This document shows, piece by piece, positions 54,895-63,421 of a DNA stretch of 64,000 nt. A program made the position numbers and the translations under genes. Positions within the stretch are counted from its first letter, which is position 1; each line of letters opens with the position of its first letter. This DNA comes from Microbacterium amylolyticum (GTDB taxonomy: Bacteria; Actinomycetota; Actinomycetes; Actinomycetales; Microbacteriaceae), in the NCBI RefSeq assembly GCF_011046975.1, contig NZ_CP049253.1:1860001-1924000 (forward strand), in the 5' to 3' direction. The notes beneath the pieces are model-generated. The model had not been told where the DNA came from. It saw only the letters and a program-made list of their open reading frames with translations, and did not search any database.

Positions 54895-57800
54895 ATGCGA
54901 GGAAGCATGAACCCGCAGGGAATGGCCGTGGACAGCGGCAAAAGGGGGATGCGGCGATGGTTCGCTGCATTGGTAGCCACACTGATGGTGACGGCCGGTC
55001 TGGTCTCGTTCACCGGCGCCGAAAAGGCAGTAGCCGCGGCGCCCGGGCCGAAGGACACGATTGCCGTGCTCTTCTCCTACACCTGGAACAAGATCGCTGA
55101 GGAATGTGAGAACACCCTCGGGCCGGCCGGGTACGGCTATGTGCAAACCTCGCCTCCGCAGGAGCACGTCATGGTCCCGAGCGAGGGCAACCCGTGGTGG
55201 ATCTACTACCAGCCCGTCTCGTACAAGCTCGAGTCGCGCATGGGTACCGAGGCCGAGTTCGAGTCGATGATCTCGCGCTGCAACGCCGCGGGGGTGGGCG
55301 TGATTGTCGACGCGGTCATCAACCACATGTCCGGCGCGCCCAGTGGCGGCACCGGTTGGGCTGGCACGCAGTTCCAGTACTACAACTACCCGGGTCTTTA
55401 CGGTGACAGCGACTTCCACGACTGCCGACGCGACATCAACAACTACCAGGACCGCTGGGAGGTCCAGGAATGTCAACTGGTGGGCCTATCGGACCTGAAG
55501 ACGAGCAGCCCGAGCGTCCAGCAGAAGCTCGCGGACTACCTCAACAAGTTCATTGACATGGGCGCGGCCGGATTCCGCATCGATGCTGTTAAGCACATCG
55601 CCGCCTCCGACATGAACGGCATCATGAGCAGGGTCAACAACCGCGACGACATCTATGTCGTCCAAGAAGTTATCCGCGCAAACGAGCCGATCCAGCCCGA
55701 GGAATACCTCGACTACGGTGACGTGCACGAGTTCGCTTATGCGCGCAAGCTGCAGGAGGCATTCGGCGGATCACGCATCGACTGGCTCATCAGCGGCGCC
55801 GGCATCGGATCGACGTGGGAAGGCTTCCTGCCTCAGGCCAACGCTGCGGTGTTCGTCGACAACCACGACACCGAGCGCAACGGCGAGACGCTGTCGTACA
55901 AGAACGGCAGAAGCTACGACTTGGCGCAGATCTTCACGCTCGCATGGAACTACGGCTCGCCGTCGATCCACTCGGGCTACGAGTTCTCGGGCTTCGACGC
56001 GGCTCCCGCCGTCGACGGCCAGGGCCGCGTGATCGATCCGCAGCCGGGCACGAACGGCTGGACCTTCAAGCACGCCCAGAACGACATTCAGAACATGGTC
56101 GGATTCCGCAACGAGACCTACGGTACTGCTGTGGTCAACAAGTGGAGCAGCGCTGACGGCTCGGCCATTGCGTTCGGTCGTGGCGACAAGGGCTATGTTG
56201 CGATCAACAACGGATCGGGATCGGTGCAGCGCGAGTTCACCACGTCGTTGCCCGATGGTGAGTACTACAACGTGATCAAGGCCACGAGGACTGGCGACAC
56301 CTGGTCGGGCGAGTCGGTCGTCGTCTCGGGTGGAAAGTTCACCGCGAACCTCGGCGCCAAGGACGCGATTGCGCTCCACGCCGGCGCCAAGGTGGACCCA
56401 GGTTGCGAGGATGCCGCAAACCCCACCGTCCCCACGAACGTGACGGCTACGGGTACCACTGTCCAGCTTTCGTGGAACGATTCGACGGACGACTGCCAGG
56501 TAGCCGGCTACCAGATCACCCGCACGGGTGGTGCCGGTGGTTCGGTGACGCTGAACTCGACGACGACCTCGCTGACCGACAGCGGTCTTGCCGCGAACAC
56601 GGCGTACTCCTACACCGTCCGGGCGCGTGACACGGCGGGCAAATTGTCCGGCGCGTCGAGTGCGGCTTCGGCGACCACGGGTGAAGGCCCGCAGACCCCG
56701 GTGGCGACGGTGTATTACCAGGTGCCGTCTGGTTGGTCGGCGGCGAATATGCATTATCGGGTTGGTTCTGGTGCGTGGACTGATGCGCCGGGTGAGTCGA
56801 TGAGTGCGGTGGATGGTTTTGCTGGTTGGTTCCAGTTGTCGGTGGATGTTGTTGAGGGTGAGTCGGTGACGGCGGCTTTCAATAATGGTGCTGGTGTGTG
56901 GGATAACAATGGTTCGCAGGATTATGTGATTCCTTCCGGTGGTGACTGGTCGGTTTCTGGTGGTTCGGTGTCGGCGGGTAAGCCGGAGAAGGCTGAGCCG
57001 TTGGATGGCGAGTTGTCGTTGTTCTATAAGCCGGCTGCGGGTTGGGGTTCGGCGTATGCGCATTACCAGGTGGGTTCTGGTGAGTGGACGGCGGTTCCGG
57101 GTGTGCAGATGACGTCGGTTGCTTCTTGCGAGGCTGGTTCTGGTTGGTATCACCTGTCTGTTGATTCGGGTGCGGCGTCGAGTGTGACGGTTGCGTTCAA
57201 CAATGGTTCTGGCACGTGGGATAACAACGGTTCGAGCAACTACACGTTCACGACCGCGACTGCTGCGGTCAGCGGTGGTGCGGTGTCGGTGAAGGACCCT
57301 TGCGCTTCGGTCGATGACGACGATGAGGATGACGTTGTCATTCCGGGTGTGCCTTCGGGTGTGACGGTTGTTCCTTCGGAGTCGTCGGTGGCGGTGTCGT
57401 GGCCTGCTGTTGCGGGTGCGACGTCGTATCGGGTGGCGTATCGTGCGACGGCGAGTAGCAAGACGCTGTTCCAGGATGTTCCTTCGGGGACGTCGGCTGT
57501 GGTGTCGGGTCTGAATGAGGGGACTGCTTACTGGTTCAAGGTGAGTGCGTCTAACTCTGCGGGGGCTTCGGCGTTCAGTGCGGCAGCGCACACGACGACG
57601 GGTTCGGGTGATGTTGTTATTCCGGGTGTGCCTTCGGGTGTGACGGTTGTTCCTTCGGAGTCGTCGGTGGCGGTGTCGTGGCCTGCTGTTGCGGGTGCGA
57701 CGTCGTATCGGGTGGCGTATCGTGCGACGGCGAGTAGCAAGACGCTGTTCCAGGATGTTCCTTCGGGGACGTCGGCTGTGGTGTCGGGTCTGAATGAGGG

Positions 57801-60120
57801 GACTGCTTACTGGTTCAAGGTGAGTGCGTCTAACTCTGCGGGGGCTTCGGCGTTTAGTGCGGCAGCGCACACGACGACGGGTTCGGGTGATGTTGTTATT
57901 CCGGGTGTGCCTTCGGGTGTGAGCACAGTGGTCTCGGGCCAGCAGGTATCGGTGAGCTGGACAGCGGTTGCGGGAGCGACCTCATACACGATCTCCTACA
58001 GCACCGGCGGCGGTGCTGCGACGACGGTGGCATCCACGGCCACCGCTACGGTCATCACGGGCCTTGCCGCGTCGACGACGTACTCCTTCCGGGTGCGCGC
58101 CGAGAACGCCGCGGGCAACTCGGCGTATAGCGCTGCCGTCACGGCGACGACGGGCGAGGCTCCGACCGACGAAGAGCCGGGCGGCTCGGTCGCCGGTGCG
58201 ACAACGGCAAGCCCCCTGGGCGGCGACCCGCGCAAGGACGCGATCTACTTCATCATGACCGCGCGCTGGTACGACGGTGACCCGAGCAACAACATGGGTG
58301 GCGCGCTGCACGAGAAGTCGGGCAATGCGGCTAACGACGACCCGATGTTCCGAGGTGACTTCCAGGGCATCATCGACAAGCTCGATTACATCAAGGGCCT
58401 CGGATTCTCGGCGCTGTGGATCACCCCCGTGGTGACCAACCGTAGCGACTACGACTTCCATGGCTACCACGGTTGGGACTTCCAGCGCATCGATCCGCGA
58501 CTCGAGTCGCCGGGTGCCACCTACCAGGACCTCATCAATGAGGCTCACGCCAAGGGCATCAAGATCTATCAGGATGTCGTCTACAACCACACCTCACGCT
58601 GGGGCGAGAAGAACCTCTACAGTGCGACCGTCTACGGCAAGCGCGATGCGGAGTGGAGCTGGTACTACGACGAGCCTGTCCCGGGTAAGGTCTACAATCC
58701 CGCCAAGCCGCAGCCTGATGGCAGCGCCTACAACGGCGACCTCTGGAGTGAAACTCAGCCCGCTGACCAGAACTGCCAGAACTGGGGTGTGCAGTCGGGC
58801 TACTCCGCCGAGGGCTACAAGGTGTACCACTGCCAGTGGCCGAACGCTACCTCGGGCATGTTCCCAGAGGAGTACTTCCACCCCTGCTGGATCGGAAACT
58901 GGGAAGGCTCTGACTCGAAGGATTGCTGGATCCACGAGGACCTTGCAGACTTGAACACTGAGAGCGCGGTCGTGCAGGACTACCTGATCGACACCTACAA
59001 CAAGTACATCGATATGGGTGTAGACGGCTTCCGCGTCGACACGGCGGTGCACATTCCGCGAGTCATGTGGAACCGCTACTTCCTGCCGGCTCTCCAGGAG
59101 CACGCGGTCAGCGTTCACGGCGAGAAGGGTAAGGACTTCTACGTCTTCGGAGAGGTTGCACAGTTTGTGCACGACAAGTGGAACCGTGGTTCGGTCAACC
59201 ACTCGGCGCCCTTCTACACCTGGAAGGAACGTCGTGAGTACAGCCCCGATGACGTGCAGGCGGTCATCGAGCAGTACCAGTACGAGAACCTCATGGGTGG
59301 TGACGGTCAGCCGCGCAGCGCGAACGCGTTCCTGGACGGCAACAACTATCGCACGCCGGACTACTCGCAGTTCTCGGGCATGCACATCATCGACATGCGC
59401 ATGCACATGAACTTCGACAACGCCCACACGGCGTTCCACTCGGGCATGGACTCGGATGACGTGACCAACGACGCGACCTTCAACGCGGTGTACGTCGACA
59501 GCCACGACTACGGTCCCGGCAAGTCGAATGTGCGCTTCGACGGTGGCACGGCGGCATGGGCCGAGAACATGAGCCTCATGTGGACGTTCCGCGGCATCCC
59601 GGTTCTCTACTACGGCTCGGAGATCGAGTTCCAGGCCGGTCAGCAGATCGACTGTGGTCCGTCGTGCCCGCTGGAGACAACGGGTCGCGCCTACTTCGGT
59701 GACCACCTCGAGGGCAACGTTGTGGCGAGCGACTTCGGAGTCGTCTCGTCGGCCTCGGGCGCTGTTGCCACCACGCTCGCGCAGCCGCTCTCGCAGCACC
59801 TGCAGACGCTGAACCGCATCCGCCGCGGAGTGCCTGCGCTGCAGATGGGGCAGTACTCGACCGAGGGCGTCTCCGGGGGAATGGCGTTCAAGCGTCGTTA
59901 CGCTGAGGGGTCGACCGACAGCTTCGTGCTGGTGACGATCTCGGGCGGGGCGACCTTCTCGGGCATCCCCAACGGGACCTACGTCGATGCCGTGACGGGC
60001 GACACCAAGGTCGTCTCGAACGGAACACTGTCTGTCTCGCTCTCGGGGCAGGGCAACATGCGTGCCTATGTGCTCAACGGCACGGGCAAGATCGGTGATG
60101 GCAGCCCCTACCTCAACTAA
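54895..60120 (+). CDS. Secreted two-domain GH13 alpha-amylase/pullulanase-type enzyme with CBM and FN3 modules
   Basis: 1741 residues. Signal peptide about 1-48 (RRWFAALVATLMVTAGLVS). First GH13: DAVINH (139), GFRIDAVKH (225, nucleophile Asp), catalytic Glu in VVQEV (255), FVDNHD (320). Then FN3 (510-600), two CBM25/26-like domains (604-690, 706-790; NNGxGxWDNNGS), three FN3 (815-1092; the first two are DNA repeats), and a second GH13: DVVYNH (1227), GFRVDTAVH (1374), Glu in VFGEV (1417), VDSHD (1535). Should degrade starch and possibly branched glucans outside the cell. ATG 54907 and 54949 are alternative starts. Followed by a lipoprotein gene 34 nt on. Confidence 0.9.
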   Translation: MRGSMNPQGMAVDSGKRGMRRWFAALVATLMVTAGLVSFTGAEKAVAAAPGPKDTIAVLFSYTWNKIAEECENTLGPAGYGYVQTSPPQEHVMVPSEGNPWWIYYQPVSYKLESRMGTEAEFESMISRCNAAGVGVIVDAVINHMSGAPSGGTGWAGTQFQYYNYPGLYGDSDFHDCRRDINNYQDRWEVQECQLVGLSDLKTSSPSVQQKLADYLNKFIDMGAAGFRIDAVKHIAASDMNGIMSRVNNRDDIYVVQEVIRANEPIQPEEYLDYGDVHEFAYARKLQEAFGGSRIDWLISGAGIGSTWEGFLPQANAAVFVDNHDTERNGETLSYKNGRSYDLAQIFTLAWNYGSPSIHSGYEFSGFDAAPAVDGQGRVIDPQPGTNGWTFKHAQNDIQNMVGFRNETYGTAVVNKWSSADGSAIAFGRGDKGYVAINNGSGSVQREFTTSLPDGEYYNVIKATRTGDTWSGESVVVSGGKFTANLGAKDAIALHAGAKVDPGCEDAANPTVPTNVTATGTTVQLSWNDSTDDCQVAGYQITRTGGAGGSVTLNSTTTSLTDSGLAANTAYSYTVRARDTAGKLSGASSAASATTGEGPQTPVATVYYQVPSGWSAANMHYRVGSGAWTDAPGESMSAVDGFAGWFQLSVDVVEGESVTAAFNNGAGVWDNNGSQDYVIPSGGDWSVSGGSVSAGKPEKAEPLDGELSLFYKPAAGWGSAYAHYQVGSGEWTAVPGVQMTSVASCEAGSGWYHLSVDSGAASSVTVAFNNGSGTWDNNGSSNYTFTTATAAVSGGAVSVKDPCASVDDDDEDDVVIPGVPSGVTVVPSESSVAVSWPAVAGATSYRVAYRATASSKTLFQDVPSGTSAVVSGLNEGTAYWFKVSASNSAGASAFSAAAHTTTGSGDVVIPGVPSGVTVVPSESSVAVSWPAVAGATSYRVAYRATASSKTLFQDVPSGTSAVVSGLNEGTAYWFKVSASNSAGASAFSAAAHTTTGSGDVVIPGVPSGVSTVVSGQQVSVSWTAVAGATSYTISYSTGGGAATTVASTATATVITGLAASTTYSFRVRAENAAGNSAYSAAVTATTGEAPTDEEPGGSVAGATTASPLGGDPRKDAIYFIMTARWYDGDPSNNMGGALHEKSGNAANDDPMFRGDFQGIIDKLDYIKGLGFSALWITPVVTNRSDYDFHGYHGWDFQRIDPRLESPGATYQDLINEAHAKGIKIYQDVVYNHTSRWGEKNLYSATVYGKRDAEWSWYYDEPVPGKVYNPAKPQPDGSAYNGDLWSETQPADQNCQNWGVQSGYSAEGYKVYHCQWPNATSGMFPEEYFHPCWIGNWEGSDSKDCWIHEDLADLNTESAVVQDYLIDTYNKYIDMGVDGFRVDTAVHIPRVMWNRYFLPALQEHAVSVHGEKGKDFYVFGEVAQFVHDKWNRGSVNHSAPFYTWKERREYSPDDVQAVIEQYQYENLMGGDGQPRSANAFLDGNNYRTPDYSQFSGMHIIDMRMHMNFDNAHTAFHSGMDSDDVTNDATFNAVYVDSHDYGPGKSNVRFDGGTAAWAENMSLMWTFRGIPVLYYGSEIEFQAGQQIDCGPSCPLETTGRAYFGDHLEGNVVASDFGVVSSASGAVATTLAQPLSQHLQTLNRIRRGVPALQMGQYSTEGVSGGMAFKRRYAEGSTDSFVLVTISGGATFSGIPNGTYVDAVTGDTKVVSNGTLSVSLSGQGNMRAYVLNGTGKIGDGSPYLN
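57340..57897 (+). repeat. Two tandem 279-bp copies encoding FN3 domains
   Basis: 57340-57618 and 57619-57897 differ at a single visible base (TTC/TTT in the AFSAAA segment). Each unit is 93 codons. A third FN3 (57898 on) shares only the first bases. Near-identity implies recent duplication or gene conversion. Confidence 0.92.
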
Positions 60121-60154
60121 GGGCCGCCTGTACACCGCTGAAGAAAGGGAGAAC

Positions 60155-60763
60155 ATGACAAGGAACAACTTGGGTGGGTTTGGACGCACCGCAATCGGGG
60201 CGATCGCCGCAGTCGTGCTTGTCGGATCGCTCGCCGGATGCACGGCGGGCGACGACACTCCCGATGTGACCGAACCCGACCCCTCGCCCTCCGTCGAAGA
60301 AGAGGGGACACCCTACGTTCCCGAGGCCAACGAAGACGGATCGGTGATTATCTCGGCGATCAGCGACTGTGGTCAGATCGGCGGGTACCTCGGATCGCTC
60401 ATCGACGGACTTGAGTTGACGCTCGAATCTGTCGACCCAGGGGTCGTGTTCTGTGACTGGAGCGGTGATTCGCCCGAGTCGCCGGTCGTGAGCGTTGAGA
60501 TCACCGGCGACGGCAGTATCCCGGTGCCCGCGGCCGATGTGGTTGCGGCATCCGGAGGACGGGTCATCGAGAGCCCCGCCGCGGACTCCAAGGGCGGAAT
60601 CGTCTACGCGCTTCCGGGTGCGAGCGGGCAGGCGTTCGCGCTGATGGCCGTGTTGCCCGATGTCGCCGTGTCGGCGACGGCGGTGGGTCTCGACATCACC
60701 GATGAACAGGTGGGTCAGCTCGCGAGCGCCGTCGAAAACGTCCTCACACCAGGGGGCGAATGA
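60155..60763 (+). CDS. Lipoprotein of unknown function
   Basis: 202 residues from ATG 60155 with AAGAAAGGGAG site. Signal with lipobox LAGC, then Asp/Pro/Glu-rich linker and a globular domain with two further Cys (SDCGQIG, VFCDWSG). 34 nt after the amylase stop, so co-transcribed. Possibly a surface partner for starch use; no family recognised. Confidence 0.8.
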   Translation: MTRNNLGGFGRTAIGAIAAVVLVGSLAGCTAGDDTPDVTEPDPSPSVEEEGTPYVPEANEDGSVIISAISDCGQIGGYLGSLIDGLELTLESVDPGVVFCDWSGDSPESPVVSVEITGDGSIPVPAADVVAASGGRVIESPAADSKGGIVYALPGASGQAFALMAVLPDVAVSATAVGLDITDEQVGQLASAVENVLTPGGE

Positions 60764-60825
60764 CGGGGGACTCCCTTTCGTGACCTTTTTTCTCGCGAGA
60801 GCAAAGAGAGTAATGAGGGTTTGAC

Positions 60826-60858
60826 CGGATGCTGCAGACCGACGGTCTGCAGCATCCG
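60826..60858 (+). terminator. Terminator after lipoprotein gene
   Basis: 15-bp perfect stem (60826-60840 with 60844-60858), 3-nt loop, followed within 10 nt by ATCTTT. Confidence 0.7.
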
Positions 60859-61009
60859 ACTATCTTTCGGCTGGTGCCGACGAGCCGCACCTGGGAGGCG
60901 CAGCTACTCCGTCTGCGGGGTGCTTGTCAATGGGGCGCGCGATTCGTGTGCGTCTTGGCATGATGGTCGTGCACGCATGATCGGAGGCCAGCGATGTCCG
61001 ACAACAACC

Positions 61010-61441
61010 GACCCAATCCCCGGCAACCGGATCGTGGGGTACTCGATCAGCGACCGGATGACCGCGAAGCTCGCCGTCGATGCCGTCCGCAACGCCGTCG
61101 CCCGCCGCGGTGAGATCGCCGGGTGCATCCTGCACGCCGACAGGGGTAGCCCGTTCCGCAGTCGTGCCATGGCCCGCGAGCTACGCCGCCACGACATGGT
61201 CGGATCGATGGGCCGTGTCGGCGCCGCCGGGGACAACGCGGCCATGGAGTCGTTCTGGTCGCTCCTGCAGACCAACGTGCTCAACCAGCAGCGCTGGACA
61301 ACACGGCAGGAGCTGCGTCTCGCGATCGTCGTCTGGATCGAGCGGAAGTACCACCGCCAGCGCGCCCAGGACACCCTCGGCGGGTTGACTCCCATCGAGT
61401 TCGAGGCCAAGCTAGCCGAGCCGCTCACACTCGCGGCCTAA
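61010..61441 (+). pseudogene. IS3-family transposase, C-terminal remnant
   Basis: From about 61019 the frame encodes the end of an IS3 OrfB integrase: NRIVGYSISDRMTAKLAVDA, CILHADRGSPFRS (second Asp), GAAGDNAAMESFWSLLQTNV (Glu) and IERKYHRQRAQDTLGGLTP. The N-terminal half with the first Asp is missing and upstream sequence is unrelated. Dead fragment. Confidence 0.85.
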
Positions 61442-61458
61442 ACCGAATCTGTCACCAG

Positions 61459-61566
61459 TTCGTTCCTCACGCCCCGGTGAACGACCGTTTATTGGAAGGC
61501 TACAAGCGGCTGGGTTTCGCTGAGGGAAAGGACCGCAGGGTCTATTGGGTGGCCGACGGGAAATGA
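61459..61566 (+). pseudogene. Possible acetyltransferase C-terminal scrap
   Basis: VPHAPVNDRLLEGYKRLGF then KDRRVYWVADGK and TGA. The GYKRLGF pattern resembles the end of GNAT proteins. Only about 35 codons, directly after the IS3 remnant, which probably truncated it. Confidence 0.35.
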
Positions 61567-61716
61567 GAAAGCCTATGCACGGCGCATGGATTCTGGCGCG
61601 GGGGACAAGAGATCAACGAAATGGCCGGGCCTGCCCCTGCCTGCCGCGTGGCAGACCGGATTCCTTCTTTCTTTCATTCAATTGAGAGGTTTCAGCAGCT
61701 GGCGGGTCCAGATGGG

Positions 61717-62319
61717 TCAGAGCTTGAACATCCGCAGGATGAAGAAGGCCGCGGATCCCAGAACCAGGGCCAGGCCGATCCATATTGCCGGGCTCGCCGG
61801 CCAGTCCCCGGCGATACTGCCCAGAATAATGACGTGGACCACTGCCAAGCTGAACACCATCCATACCATCATCTGCACAGAGTTCTTGTAGTGGGCCTGG
61901 ATGTTGTCTTCGGTGACCTTTCCTAGGTCGTAGTTATAGATCCGGGGGTAGCGGGTCAGGACAGCGCAACCGATGATCGTGGTAAGCGTCAGGAAGGCGA
62001 CGAACAGCATCTCCCATGGTGAGCCGTAGCGGTTGACTGAACCGTCTGCCGAGAAGTGCATCGGAACCTGCTCTGGCATCGAAGGGATGCGTGCCACCAT
62101 CCAGAGGGTGTAGCCGATAGAAACCACCACACTGCTGTACAGCAGGAATCGGTGCAGTGGATCGAGTGTGAAGGTGGGCTGGGGGCGGCTTCGCATCGTG
62201 GGGTAGTGCAGCACGCCGTCCTCATCGCGGAAAGGTACCCCACGGCGAAGTGCTTCGACGTAGTTGCTGACAGGCTTACGATCCTTGTTGTCTTTTGTGT
62301 CCTCGGCTTGCTTGGCCAT
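61717..62319 (-). CDS. DUF1648-type membrane protein
   Basis: 200 residues: charged cytoplasmic N-terminus (about 1-60), then four membrane helices. MPEQVPMHFSADGSVNRYGSP is the DUF1648 hallmark shared with SdpI-like proteins. Function unknown; some relatives confer immunity to membrane-active peptides. Divergent from the truncated binding-protein gene. Confidence 0.78.
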   Translation of the reverse strand: MAKQAEDTKDNKDRKPVSNYVEALRRGVPFRDEDGVLHYPTMRSRPQPTFTLDPLHRFLLYSSVVVSIGYTLWMVARIPSMPEQVPMHFSADGSVNRYGSPWEMLFVAFLTLTTIIGCAVLTRYPRIYNYDLGKVTEDNIQAHYKNSVQMMVWMVFSLAVVHVIILGSIAGDWPASPAIWIGLALVLGSAAFFILRMFKL

Positions 62320-62389
62320 CTTCGTCCTCTCTGAATATCGCCCTTCAACTACTATCCCAATCCAGGTGCCACGCTCAACTGGAAGGGCC

Positions 62390-62869
62390 GTGAACCGAGA
62401 GAATGAGGCGCAGCAGCAGCTCGACGCTCTCGATCAGCGCTTGGACGATCTCCGCGAGCGGGTTGCCGCGGCCGGGCTGGGAGACAAGCCCGTTTCCGTG
62501 CTTCGCGTGAGCCCGGACGGAAACCGTTCGATCCGGGTGGGCACATCGGAGAGCATCGCATTCCGTGCGCTCGGAATAGCGCAGCCTGAGGCGCAGACGG
62601 ACCCGGAGGAGTTCCGCATCGACGTCAGCGAAGAGAACCTTGACGTCCTCGACGGCGCAGACACGCTGTTCGTCTACGTTGACGACACAGCTGAGGCTGA
62701 ACGTGAGCGGATCGAATCCTCGCCCCTGTGGAATAGACTTCCTGCTGTGCAGGCCGATCGCGTGCACTTCGTGAGTTCTGGAGTCTGGAACAGTGCGGAC
62801 ATTATCGGCTTCGGAAACATTCTCGATGACATCGAGGAGTTCTTTATCGAGCCAGGCGAATCCGAATAG
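62390..62869 (+). pseudogene. Siderophore ABC transporter substrate-binding protein, C-terminal half only
   Basis: 159 residues. RLDDLRERVAAAGLGDKPVS starts the second lobe of a FecB/FepB-like protein, with VSVLRVSPDGNRSI, DVLDGADTLFVYVDD, LWNRLPAVQADRVHFV and FGNILDDIEEFF. Signal peptide and first lobe are missing, so it cannot bind or be exported. Confidence 0.75.
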
Positions 62870-62979
62870 GTGCGGAACCATCTGATGCGGGAGAATAGTC
62901 GTTGTCGGATGGGTCTCTAGACCCGCGTCTTGCCGACGGATATCTTCAGAAGAAGACGTCAGAGAAAGGACGTGAAGAC

Positions 62980-63351
62980 ATGGATTCCATTACTGACATG
63001 GCGGGCCTCGGCGCACTGTACGGCGCAGGTGGTGTCGTCGGAGTTATTTGTTACATTATCGTCGCAATCGCGTTGTGGAAGGTGTTCACGAAGGCCGGTC
63101 TGCCGGGCTTCTTGGCGATCATCCCGATCGTGAACCTGTTCGCTCTCGTCAAGGTGAGCGGACTGAAGATCTGGTGGGGGTTGCTGTACTTGGTCCCCAT
63201 CGTGAACATCGTCTTCGCGATCATCGTCGCGCTCAAGGTCGGAGAGCGTTTCGGTAAGGGCGGAGCGTTCTCGTTCTTCTTGCTCTTCCTGTTCCAGTTC
63301 ATCGGCTACCTCATCCTCGGCTTCGGCGACGCGCGTTACCGCCAGCCCTAA
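62980..63351 (+). CDS. DUF5684 small membrane protein
   Basis: 123 residues from ATG 62980 (AGAAAGGA site). Three to four membrane helices with the family segments ALWKVFTKAGLPGFLAIIPI and KIWWGLLYLVPIVNIVF and a C-terminal GFGDARYRQP. Often called signal-peptidase-I-like or DUF5684; role unknown. Monocistronic, with its own terminator. Confidence 0.85.
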   Translation: MDSITDMAGLGALYGAGGVVGVICYIIVAIALWKVFTKAGLPGFLAIIPIVNLFALVKVSGLKIWWGLLYLVPIVNIVFAIIVALKVGERFGKGGAFSFFLLFLFQFIGYLILGFGDARYRQP

Positions 63352-63353
63352 GG

Positions 63354-63401
63354 ACTTCAGCACGATGCCCCCTCCGCACGGAGGGGGCATCGTGCTGAAG
63401 T
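63354..63401. terminator. Long hairpin between converging genes
   Basis: 22-bp perfect stem (63354-63375 with 63380-63401), 4-nt loop, between the DUF5684 gene and the glutaminase remnant. Confidence 0.8.
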
Positions 63402-63421
63402 GGTGCGGTGGGGAGACTGCG

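Noticed and set aside
55771..57870. Long minus-strand open frame opposite the amylase
   Set aside because: Arg/His/Thr-rich mirror of the repeat modules; repeats in it simply reflect the 279-bp duplication.
57340..57897. Tandem repeats as a CRISPR array
   Set aside because: Units are 279 bp, contiguous and coding for FN3 domains; there are no spacers.
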